DNA of 64,000 nucleotides from Plumapathes pennacea. Its lineage: Eukaryota; Cnidaria; Anthozoa; Antipatharia; Myriopathidae. The stretch spans positions 7,471,501 through 7,535,500 of the forward strand of contig OZ038473.1 of NCBI GenBank assembly GCA_964036295.1. Reading direction: 5' to 3'. The notes beneath the pieces were generated by a model, which searched no databases, was not told the DNA's origin, and saw nothing but the letters and a program-made list of their open reading frames with translations. The translations under genes and the position numbers were made by a program. Positions 54,313 to 64,000 of this stretch are shown in pieces. Each line of letters opens with the position of its first letter. Position 1 is the stretch's first letter.

Positions 54313-54973
54313 ACTTAACAAATTGACGTCAGTTTTTTATGTGTCTGTCCTCTTATTGATCATGAAACGCGTCATAACATTGTCAAAAAGTTGTGGATCC
54401 ACGAGGCGCTTCGCCGAGTGGATCCGCAACTTTTTGACAATGTTATGACGCGTTTCATGATCAATAAGAGGACAGACACATAAAAAACTGGCGTCAATTT
54501 GTTTTTTACAATAACAAAACTCAAGCGACGACGCGGGGAAAACACGCAAGAAAACTGGATTTTGTTCAATTTGACCGAAATGTTGTCAACAACTTTTCCC
54601 GCTTTCTAATTGGTCGAAGTTGAAATTCAAGACATTTCATTGGCCAAAAAGTGACAGTTTGACGTGAGCATTTCGCGCGTGCAAAATAAAATTTTGTCAA
54701 AGAAGTTGGAAAGAAATGAAACTAGACGCTTTTCTGCTGCGGTTTTCTCGACAATTTCAAGACAAAGCTCAAGGAAATTCGCCTCTGAACACTTCTGGTT
54801 CTCTACTTCAAATGCCGAATGTCGCTTTTGCAAGAACTGAGGTAAAATTGAAGCTGAATTCACCTTCTTCGTCCAAATCACTGTCGTCAGCACTCGATTT
54901 TATGTGTCTGTCCTCTTATTGATAATGAAAATTAGCCAATCACAAAGCGAGAAACTGACGTGTTATTGTAAAA
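54313..54973. mobile_element. Palindromic element FB6, first copy
   Basis: The first 175 bp form a near-perfect hairpin: arms TTTTTTATGTGTCTGTCCTC and complement, tip GAGGCGCTTCGCCGAGTGG. A 490-bp unpaired tail follows, and ends with another copy of TATGTGTCTGTCCTCTTATT. The whole 660-bp unit recurs at 59680-60340 in the same orientation with only a few base differences. No coding capacity. Confidence 0.9.
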
Positions 54974-55141
54974 ATCGGTGTTGACGTTTCCCTGCTCATC
55001 CTTTAGGACTGTGGTATCAAGAAAGTTCACCGAGTTTCTTGAGACCTAGTGTGCGACTCTGATTGAGGGCACTACACTGTTAAGATACTTTTCAGATTAA
55101 GCACATGTCATCTATAAAGCGTGCTCAGTCTATGAGATTGT

Positions 55142-55400
55142 ATGACCATTCTATGTGGTACACAAACTTTTCTTCTAGTCGACCCATATTTACGTTTGCA
55201 AAGTTGCGGCTCTTGTGCCCACTGCTGTACCCTTGACTTGGATAAAAATATATTATATAGAGCTTTACCAACTTTACACGCTATACCCGCCATACCCGCC
55301 AACTGTAAAGAGGGAATTTCATGTATACACAGATCTAAATTTGCTATCAACTTAAAGCGGGTATAGCGTGTAAAGCGGGTAAAGCTCTATGTTAAATATG
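55142..55400. other. Short inverted repeat, no gene
   Basis: TATATAGAGCTTTACCAACTTTACACGCTATACCCGC pairs loosely with GCGGGTATAGCGTGTAAAG...TAAAGCTCTATG at 55358-55391: another small foldback. Confidence 0.6.
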
Positions 55401-55418
55401 TATATATGTATATATATA

Positions 55419-56903
55419 CTAGAAATACGATAATCGCATATACCCCCTCACTCTGCCATTGATGGGACTTTTACTTTTGGTAACTCCCAATAAGAGTAGC
55501 CTTTGTTTTACCGAAATGTTGACTCAATCTTTTCTTCGAACTCAAGTGCTACACGCAAAGGAAGGAGAAAAAGAATGGTGTGTGTTATACTTTTGCGTTG
55601 AAAAAAGAATCGATTGCGTGACGAAGTACGTATTTCCCACGGTCGGCACGTCAAATTAATTCATACAGTCTGCCAAGCACGTTCTCGAAATTTAATACTC
55701 AAAGTTTGAAGTTGGTCGGCCGTCGTAGTACGGGAAAAAAGGAACACTGATTTTCTAATTTCGAATTCATAGGCAGTACAATTAAATAGGCTTCCTGTGC
55801 GATTTGTTTTTACTACTGCATGCACCAGACTCAGGCATGCATATTTAATAGGCTCGAATTGTTTTGTAATTGAACCCACTCAAAACAGCAAAATTTCTCC
55901 CAGAATCAAAGCAAAACTTGAACAGTTTACTTCAAATTATACACGGGCTTCAGACCCAGTAATACTTCTAAGGGCTTGTGAACGATTTTCGCTGCAATCA
56001 CCGCGTGTCAGATTACAGAAAAATAAGACATCTGACTAAATTATTCAAGACTCCAAGTTCCGATTGCTCTGAGCAAATACGGTAGCCGAAACTGGCGACA
56101 GAAGCGTAGTAAAACAATACTTCGAGGGAAAATGATCAGCATACAGATTTTAATACATTCTTGAAGTGATCGAGTTACAAAATATATATTTGTCACGGTG
56201 ATTGTTCGATTTCCACTGACTAACCTTTGTTGCTTGTCCTTTCTAAATAAGTATCTGAGTTTAACACAAAACGGCGTCTGAAGCTCCCGATTTGCTTTCA
56301 AGCACTGTTCCCTTTGCGGAGTTATCTGTGTTTCCCGCTTCTGTTCATGTCGCTTTTGGTCGGCATTCATGCGCTGTTGTCTTAATTTGCGGAGTCTTCT
56401 CTTCGGCCCGCTTTTTCTCCTGAAGTTTCCGATTTGCGTTCAAGCGCTGTTCTCTTTGCGGAGTTGTCTGCATTACCCGTTTCTGTTCATGTCGCTTTCG
56501 ATCGGCATTCATGCGCTGTTGTTCGCTCGTTTCACGATTTCGCCTTGCTCGTGCCTGTTCCCTTCTCATTTGAAGACGAGCTTCGCGAGACTGTTGTGTT
56601 TCAAGTTTTTAAGTTAAGTTTTCCATTTTCGTGAACGCAGCTACAATATATTGTTGCTCCGTTCAAATCTAAATGCTTCGTTCAAATCTCATCTCTAAGT
56701 TATTCCGAGTAAAACAACAGGGCACACGTGATCGATCCGGCCTTTGTTATTGGTTAGCGGGGTAACCGCGCCTAAAGTCGTACGACAGACTGACTGACAG
56801 ACAACGTTAAATTTCGAGATGGCGACAGGCTTGGAGTCCCCAAGTAGGCGGTATAATATTTCTGCATTAGTGTCGTGAGTATTTCCCTCACTTCGTTCGG
56901 GGA
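55419..56903 (-). mobile_element. Non-autonomous Helitron copy D, terminally complete
   Basis: Same ends as copy A: TCCCCGAAC preceded by A on the minus strand (56903) and CTAG followed by T (55419). Its length, 1485 bp, is four less than copy A. The two agree nearly throughout, including the long stretch with no coding function, which indicates recent amplification. Confidence 0.78.
56041..56626 (-). pseudogene. Helitron basic N-terminal frame, copy D
   Basis: Same reading as copy A (MENLT...), but the sixth codon is TAA, so the long frame starts only at an internal Met. The Arg-rich repeat ([17 protein letters not shown]) and the internal duplication with its frame change (near 56370) are shared with copy A. 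This shows that the duplication predates the spread of this subfamily. Confidence 0.6.
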
Positions 56904-57241
56904 TGACTTTAGCCTTCCTTAAACAGACTCCTGGTGGGCTTCGGCCTGGAGCTAAAAACAATATTTTCAAAATGAATGAAAAACTGGACGTAAGTTAACA
57001 GTAAATGTAAAAATAAAGGAATAACTCTCTGCCATATGTCGATATTTCTAAGAGGATGCCAAAACATGCTCTTTATTAAATCACTTGAGAGCAAAGGACA
57101 TCAATCAGGGCAGTTTGTTTGCTTACGAACCTTATTAAACCGGTTATTCCTTTGATGTGCAAATTATTATAGTGACGCACATATAAAAGAGACGGCTATT
57201 TAGATTTCTGCCTCTTAGTTACTTCTGGCGCTTGAAGAAGC

Positions 57242-57754
57242 ATGTCACGGCCTTGTAGCCAGCTTAATAGCAAACTCCTAAGAGACTTACTCCAGTGCAA
57301 GATTCTCCCAGTCATTGAAAGCACGTGCTCTGTGATTACGGTCAAGTGCGTATGGCGCATTGCCGAAGAAGGCAACGCCCAAGCGTGGAGATTGGTCTGT
57401 CAGAAACGAGACAAATGTGGCCAGACGCTCGGCAAGCTTCGCGACGTTTCGTTCTTCTTTTCGGCCACTAGTACGGCAAAGTATTCCAGTAATAAGGGAA
57501 ATGGCAAAGGACAGAAACGACCAAGAAATAAAGATGCAATAGAAGAAGATGACGGCATGGATAACGTAGTTTTAAGCCAAGGTTCCAATGTTGTTGTCAG
57601 CAACGACAAAAAGCTACTGCCATCAGTTTCGTATTGGATCGCGTGCCAAACTAGAAATGGAGCCGCCGCAAGTAAGCGATCTATCCAGGCTGCCCTACTG
57701 AAGTGCGACGTGGAGGTTACATTAACCATAAGCAGCACCAAGGGCGGTTTTTGA
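57242..57754 (+). CDS. Unrecognised open frame, 170 aa
   Basis: MSRPCSQLNSKLLRDLLQCK begins a mixed protein with a polar, Lys-rich middle (NKGNGKGQKRPRNKDAIEED) and Cys residues at 5, 19, 29, 36, 54 and 59. It has no domain I know. It has the best coding look of the local frames and may be an exon or a transposon fragment. A TATA-like TATAAAAG lies at 57181. Confidence 0.3.
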   Translation: MSRPCSQLNSKLLRDLLQCKILPVIESTCSVITVKCVWRIAEEGNAQAWRLVCQKRDKCGQTLGKLRDVSFFFSATSTAKYSSNKGNGKGQKRPRNKDAIEEDDGMDNVVLSQGSNVVVSNDKKLLPSVSYWIACQTRNGAAASKRSIQAALLKCDVEVTLTISSTKGGF

Positions 57755-58057
57755 TGCGCTGAACAAGCTGTGCCAAGTAATAAACAATCCTTGCATGGTG
57801 CAGTTAGAGTCAGGGTCATACCATCACTGTTTGAGGTTAGTTATCGATTGTTGTGCACTTGTTTTTGCTCGGCTAATCATTTTGTGCACATGACACTTTT
57901 TCAAATACTTTCATACAAGTAATTGATTGTACATTACGACGCGCACGGGAGTAACATTATTAACCCTCTGACGTACAAGCAATTTTATACCCCTACCACC
58001 CTACAAGGGGGGAGTAGATGGAACCACACCCCAGAGTTTTCGTTGCTTTGGTATTAA

Positions 58058-58476
58058 TTAGAGATGAAGCTTGAATTAAAAAGTTTAATGACATCTCAAA
58101 CTTTATAAGAACATATGTCAACAAACAAAAAGTGAAGAAACAAATTGGGAAGAAGCCAGGCGAAACGAGTTTTTTGAAATTTAATCCTTTAAAAGAGGCA
58201 CCTGGAGAAGATAACCATGTTTCTTAGAGTCGGTCAACATAATGGTAAAGTTTTTAGTAAGTTTTATGGTCATGATGGAAAACAATTAAGCCCTGATTTT
58301 ATGCTTGATGAGCATTTTGACGTCAATGTAAAAATAAAGATTGACTCGTTTTTATTAATTCAACGAATGCGTATTTACAAGTAAGTTTGACGGAGGCGAT
58401 TGTTAGTCTAATACCAAAGTTTGAAAATGGCGAGGTAGAAATCTTAGTTGATAAAGTCAAAAGCAAAGAAGATTAA
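58058..58476 (+). pseudogene. Broken relative of the 212-aa Polinton gene
   Basis: Aligns to about 19515-19945: KFNDIVNFIR-like start, CAAATTGG-AAGAAGCCAGGCG, TTTTTAGTAAGTTTTATGGTC, GATTTTATGCTTGATGAG and TTTACAAGTAAGTTTGACGG are all shared. Frame breaks at about 58205 and 58350 and the missing first 60 codons make it non-functional. No TIR or other Polinton gene is seen beside it. Confidence 0.85.
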
Positions 58477-58499
58477 AATAGTTCGTCTTAAAAATTGAG

Positions 58500-58760
58500 A
58501 TTTTGTGATTCTATGGTGTCCAACGCGTTGGACAGCAGATTTTTGAGTATGAGAATGTTGAAAATAGAAATTTACATCGACCCAACGAGTTGGGTGACTG
58601 CGCTTTATGACTGTGATTAAAAGATCAGCGTTACTAAATAATTCATCTGTAATTTAACAAAAGATCGAGTAGCGTTACTTCATAATTCATAACAAAAATT
58701 TGTTATAAATTTAATAGTTGTTTGCGTTACTTAATAATTCATTTTTAAGACCCGTTGTCT
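58500..58760. repeat. Short palindromes downstream of the broken Polinton gene
   Basis: GTCCAACGCGTTGGAC and ACCCAACGAGTTGGGT are two palindromes 60 bp apart. Three copies of GCGTTACT(A/T)(A/C)ATAATTCAT follow (about 58630, 58670 and 58725). The layout recalls the three hairpins after the intact gene at 19998-20175, with different bases. Confidence 0.6.
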
Positions 58761-59679
58761 GAGAAAACCGGGCAGGGTCAAAAGATGGGGGTCGGCCGAA
58801 TTTTATAAAATTACCAGTACTTGATGTCTATCTAGTATGATTATGAACGGTGGCATTTGAACGAATTTTGGGCATTTTGTTTCGGAGATTGACTACCCCC
58901 CTTGGTTTTGGGACCGCGGGAGCCAAAATGGCGTCCGAAATTAGACCAACTTCGAGACAAAAAAATACCAACATCCTGACGGATTTTACCAGCGAGCTTT
59001 TTCACACTGTTTCCATGGGTATATTTCCCCTAGATTACAGTTTCAAATTCAAATTTTATCAGTGCTTCCTTTTTGGCGAACGGCTTGAAACAGTAGAGGT
59101 CAAACAAAAATCCGACATGTCAGATTTTTAACGTTTTTGAACGCTCTTTTCTCAAAAGTGCGGTTGTTTATTTTTCATTTAAGATCTGATTTTGGTAGTC
59201 CATTGCCATCTAAACCAAATTAAAAAAAGAATTGATTGGGAGGAAAAGCCGTTCCCGTTTGACTCACATTTGAAGTTGCTCCAAATTGCGGTTAGAGACG
59301 TTTTCCCGCCAAATTAATTCTACATTATACTGTACCACAAAAGCAGTCGCTTCCCCGTAAAACTACTCCAAGAGACATTTTATTGCACAAATACAGTATT
59401 CGCAACTATATTTGGCAAATCAACGGCTGTTATGTCATTCTTCGGTCTAAATACTCAAAATAGTTTTCCCGCCAAATTTCTCTTACGCTACAATGTGCCA
59501 CAAAAGCCGCTGCGTTCTCCATAAAAACCACTCCAGAAGACACTTCATTGAATAAATGCAGTAATCACATTCCATTTTGGCAAATCAAGGGCTTTGTGGG
59601 TCTTTTTATTTGATGTAAATATGGAAATTGATCCGCGTATGGTGTCACGCTCACGCCTACGTTTCGTGTCACGCTTACG
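58761..59679. repeat. No gene; diverged tandem pair
   Basis: 59304-59440 and 59468-59600 are diverged direct copies (TTCCCGCCAAATT...TACA-T-TGCCACAAAAGC...CACTCCAGAAGACA). The rest is featureless. Confidence 0.5.
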
Positions 59680-60340
59680 ACTTAACAAATTGACGTCAGT
59701 TTTTTATGTGTCTGTCCTCTTATTGATCATGAAACGCGTCATAACATTGTCAAAAAGTTGTGGATCCACGAGGCGCTTCGCCGAGTGGATCCGCAACTTT
59801 TTGACAATGTTATGACGCGTTTCATGATCAATAAGAGGACAGACACATAAAAAACTGACGTCAATTTGTTTTTTACAATAACAAAACTCAAGCGACGACG
59901 CGGGGAAAACACGCAAGAAAACTGGATTTTGTTCGATTTGACCGAAATGTTGTCAACAACTTTTCCCGCTTTCTAATTGGTCGAAGTTGAAATTCAAGAC
60001 ATTTCATTGGCCAAAAAGTGACAGCTTGACGTGAGCATTTCGCGCGTGCAAAATAAAATTTTGTCAAAGAAGTTGGAAAGAAATGAAACTAGACGCTTTT
60101 CTGCTGCGGTTTTCTCGACAATTGCAAGACAAAGCTCAAGGAAATTCGCCTCTGAACACTTCTGGTTCTCTACTTCAAATGCCGAATGTCGCTTTTGCAA
60201 GAACTGAGGTAAATTTGAAGCTGAATTCACCTTCTTCGTCCAAATCACTGTCGTCAGCACTCGATTTTATGTGTCTGTCCTCTTATTGATAATGAAAATT
60301 AGCCAATCACAAAGCGAGAAACTGACGTGTTATTGTAAAA
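59680..60340. mobile_element. Palindromic element FB6, second copy
   Basis: Near-identical to 54313-54973, same orientation, 5.4 kb away. The spacing and identity suggest a recent transposition or a local duplication. Confidence 0.9.
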
Positions 60341-60692
60341 CACCATATTTACGCTTGTTTAACTGGACTTCTCGTGTGTGTGAAACGTGCTTTTGATAAA
60401 TAAAGTATCGTTGCATGCGGTGACAAAGATTCGACGCCCGACATTTCAAAATCAAATTGCATAATACATTCCGCGTTTGTAGCCCTCACGAACGGCAGTC
60501 AACGATATTAGTGGGAACAATTGTACTATGATTAAAGCTTTTTGTATCCTTATGCATGAAATCAGCCACCGTTGTGGAAACAAAGCAATTCCACTTGACA
60601 AACGACGGATACCTATACAAAAATGATAAATTTTTGCCTGCGTGTGTAAGCTTAAACTAAAAATTAAAATTCACTTGTCTATGCGATACTTT

Positions 60693-63076
60693 TTATTCAC
60701 GAGAAGAACAAGTGTTCGCAAAGGCCTCCAGTGGATTGATGAAAGTACGCTTTCTAGAACGTGGATCAGGCGTCTGGAGATTTAACTCCGAGCAGATATC
60801 TTGCAACTGGACAAGCTTCAATGTGCTCAGCTTACCAGATCCCAGCAGGTCACATATGTTGATGCTCTTCACTTTGATCGAGTGGTTGGGGCTTTCAATA
60901 TCGTCAAATAATGCTCGATGTAGCTCTTGGAGGTGGTGCTCCGTTTCCATTGCCACCAGGTCCTCTTCATCGGCACTTTCGGGCGTTCTGTATCGTTGAA
61001 GTGTAGACAAACGGAAGAAGAAGCTGCTGATTTGCTGGGCAGTCCGCCACTCCTCTGGCTGAAAGAGCAGGGTGCCTCTGGCGTCTCTGGCAAACTTCAT
61101 CTCCTTCGCTACTTGGGCTGGATCTGATTTTTGTCCTCTTGCAGCTCCGGTGTGGAACTCCTCGGTAAGATGAGCCTCAACCTTTTCCACCATCCTCGGG
61201 GCTCTTTAGTTGTTTTGAGGGCCCATCCTTCAGGTATGCTGCACTCGTCCGACCTTGAAGGGCTTTCATCCACTGCAATCCGTAGTGCTGGACCGCTGAC
61301 TACATTCATTTCGTTCACTCTCTCTGCCCATCTCCCCCTCGCAGTGTCATAAACTGACTCGCATTCTGATGGCTGCACGTGCTTTCCCGTGTCCATGTGT
61401 GCTTCCGCCTCCGCCATCGTTTTAAAGGTCAGCACACAAGTGTTTTCGACGCAGGGGAAAATTTCCGCTCTGGTAGCCCGACGTGCATCGCTGATTGATC
61501 CCAGGTCACGGGTTCGAAGACCAAAGTCATGAAGAACTTGCAGGCCGGTATCTCCTTGTGGCTGAGCCTGTAATTCGCTGTACTGCAGCAGTTTCCCAGG
61601 GCCAATGTAGTATCCACGCCAAGCACGGACGCCATTCTGCTCGAAGGCAAAATTGTTGAGCAAGCTGATCCCCGGAATCTACACACCACAGAAGCCACTG
61701 CGAAGCTGTTCTGTGTACATGTGTCAAACAAATGTACAAAGCATTCCACGTTAAGCTTCCCTTGGCTCTTGGTGATGACCGCGCTAACGTGCCAGCTTCT
61801 TCCTCTCTCCCCCAAAAAAATCACTCATGCGCTCTCGGTAGTGCTGGGGCAGGTACTTCATCGCCCAGTCCATTACTATTAGACAGGTCTCCAGGTCAGT
61901 GGTCGCCAATGCGTCTTGCTTTGCCTCCTCTTGGTTCACTGTGCGCAATGGGTGTGATTTCCATGCCTTGATCAACTCGATGTTTTGCATGCACTCGTGC
62001 TTCATCCTTGACCTTTCATCCTCCAAAATATAGATGTGATTGATCTTATTAACAGTTTCGACCAAGATTTTCTCTAGTGACAAGCAGGTACTGCACTGGA
62101 CATCATGTGCATGCTGGCATCAACTTCCGAACTGTTGGCTGCCGGGATCACTCATCGCGTAGGTGACGCAATGGTCGGCGCAGCTTTCTTCTCTGCTAAC
62201 ATGGCTCTTGAACTCTGTCTTGAGGTATCTCGTGGCCTCTTTAAGTCTCTGCTGCACAGATTTCACCCACCCTTCCTCCGATCCATGGCTGCTGAGGATG
62301 CTTATATACTATGTCTGTCAGGCTGTTGATGGCCTCAGTTCCTTCTGCTGTGGTATTGTCGAGGCCTTGCAAGGACTTCTGAACTGAAGCAGCACAAACC
62401 TCGATCATTCTAAACAAAGATCGCTGTGCTGCTGGCTCGAAATTCTGCTGCTCATAGTAGCTCTGGTACTGCTCGATTATTCTAGACGAATCGTTCTCAC
62501 CACAGCAGGAATAATGATGCTATCGCCCGAGTCAAACTTTAATACTTTTGTGCCAAATGTGACATCTTGCATCATTTCTGGCCGAGAAATGTAGTCGATG
62601 AAATGTTCCACTTGTGCTCTTGAAATTCTCGTACGGAATATAGGGTCTGGTTGGGCGGCCTGTCCTTTACCTGCCTCAGTAGCGTGCTGTCGTGCTTGAT
62701 CTATTCGCCATTTGGATAGTGTTGGAATTAAATTTATTAGTTCTACCCGGCTGAAATCATTGGTGAAGACCGAGAGAATTTGTCGCTTTGTTTGCCACGA
62801 TTCAGCTTGGTTGTATGCCTTGACGAGAGATTCAATGACGCCAGAGGAGGGATCAAAGCTTTTGCATCTGGACGCACTTTCACCAGCTGATTCTAGTCTG
62901 ACCTCCTTGCGGACATTAGCCCAGAGTTCCTGTTCTTGACCGGGACTAATTGCTGACAGCGCCGCAATGATAGTTTCCTTGGCCTTCCGTTGGTAATATT
63001 TTTGCTGGGTCGATGAGATATCATGCCAGGACGTGTTCAGCGTTGACTGTATAGGACTTGTGCGACCCCTGGTCAA
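60693..63076 (-). pseudogene. Long broken gene of unknown, probably transposon, origin
   Basis: Successive minus-strand pieces: MTRGRTSPIQSTLNTSWHDI at 62477-63076, with HFIDYISRPEMMQDVTFGTK; a C-x-H...C-x2-C zinc-like motif (CQHAHDVQCSTC) near 62090; CLIVMDWAMKYLPQHYRERM at 61784-62083; WHVSAVITKSQGKLNVECFV, FDTCTQNSFAV at 61690-61824; IGPGKLLQYSEL and a C2H2-like finger CVENTCVLTFKTMAEAEAHM at 61109-61663; and PEEWRTAQQISSFFFRL with a SAP-like end (LQDICSELNLQTPDPRSRKR) at 60693-61193. Frame changes occur near 62470, 61800, 61665 and 61150, and sequence seems missing at about 61680. I remember a similar protein as multi-copy in coral genomes and suspect a DDE-type transposase, but no catalytic triad is visible here. 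Confidence 0.5.
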
Positions 63077-64000
63077 ATTGGTGATAGCACTGTTGAGCGT
63101 TTGCCGTTTCTCCTGTTGCTCCTCCTTCTTATCAGACCAGATACTAATCCATTGTTCAGGGATGCTCGGCTGTGATGACTGCGAGGATGTTGTGGTGCCC
63201 AGTCTCGTCGTTTGAGTCGGTGAGTCTGTTCTTCAACGACTAGTTCTGCCACAGCTTAGGGAGTCATATCGTCGGCACTGGCCTGTGAATTGCAACACAT
63301 TGCGCAGTTGTATAAATTACTAAAGAGTTATTTTATTGACAAGAGCATTTATCGGACAAGTTAGTGTTGAATACCTTTTCATGGGATGTCTCTTCTTCGC
63401 CACTTGGAGTAAAATCACGCGTCTGGGTGTGGCTTTTGCGGCATTCCTCGCATATCGCTACGAATCAGATAATATAAAGCGGGCATAAAACACCGGGATT
63501 TAAATCCACTATTCAATCACGGAAAACTGCCTTCCCCCCCCCCCCCCCCCCCCCCCCCACCCCCCTAACAACATGCCTTTCATCCCAAAAGGCGCAGCGG
63601 AATATCCCGGATATACTGTTAAATGTGGACATTGTTGATGACGTTTTACGCTATTGTGCTCGTCTGAAACTTTCCGATAAGATATGAAACAGGTTGTTGG
63701 AGCAATTCTTGCATGATGACTGGCGATCAGTTAAGAGAAGTTATCTAGCCTAGTACATGCACTAAAAATATTCAGCTGCGTGGGAAAAAGGCGACAACTT
63801 ACCCGTTCCTCCAGGAACCGTAGCACCATGGCGATTGAAGATTTCTTGGGACGTTGCGAAATTGATCCGCCTGGGATTGCGCATTTGTTTACGCTGGCCT
63901 TTATGTGTAGGATAGCCACACGTTCGTCGTTTTCGTCCTGGCCAGTTCACTGTTAAATCCCGTCTGTGTTTAGGACAGATGGTCATAACAGCCACTCTCA
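63077..64000. other. No gene seen; poly-C tract
   Basis: A run of C interrupted by one A lies at 63534-63566. Short open frames on both strands have no recognisable content. Confidence 0.45.

Overview
The window is eukaryotic nuclear DNA, most likely from an anthozoan cnidarian such as a stony coral (inference). It is AT-rich, has introns with ordinary GT-AG sites, and carries animal-type secreted domains (CAP, trypsin-like). It is crowded with transposable elements. I see no bacterial operons, rRNA genes or CRISPR arrays.

Left part (1-18500). A CACTG-ended DNA transposon (76-6403) has been invaded by a decayed Ty3/Gypsy LTR retrotransposon (2104-6076, minus strand). Then come a 245-bp tandem repeat (8272-8938), a Crypton-like tyrosine-recombinase gene with one small intron (9649-11133), a foldback palindrome, a terminally complete non-autonomous Helitron (12658-14146), a second palindrome, and a second, decayed Helitron copy (16569 to about 17620) followed by a 90-bp TA-flanked mini-transposon.

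Central part (18512-34899). One virus-like element of the Polinton/Maverick/adintovirus type with inverted ends of about 110 bp fills this stretch. It carries an FtsK/HerA-type packaging ATPase, a capsid-like gene, several small membrane proteins, a coiled-coil/membrane protein, a gene ending in overlapping late-domain motifs, the N-terminal and exonuclease parts of a protein-primed family B DNA polymerase, and a zinc-motif protein sharing the polymerase's N-terminal segment. It is dead: many frames are shifted, the polymerase palm is missing, no integrase is visible, and at least four other elements are nested inside it. One nested element encodes a basic protein with a 2A skipping motif joined to a herpesvirus-USP-like cysteine protease. 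A 58-kb fragment and a solo end at 50.2 kb show that the family has other copies nearby.

Right part (34900-64000). Dispersed and foldback repeats, long AT microsatellites, a third Helitron copy with coding sequence (39596-41952), a tRNA-derived SINE (44658-45017), and the one gene that looks like a host gene (47894-53944). That gene is built from a signal peptide, a CAP/SCP domain, a short linker and a trypsin-like domain whose catalytic His and Ser are replaced. Beyond it are a near-identical Helitron (55419-56903), paired palindromic elements (54313-54973 and 59680-60340), and a broken multi-exon-length gene of unknown, probably transposon, origin (60693-63076).

The genes do not form one pathway. 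Within the central element the ATPase, capsid-like and membrane genes would have served virion assembly and the polymerase would have served replication. The CAP/pseudoprotease gene is independent and only carries element debris in its introns.
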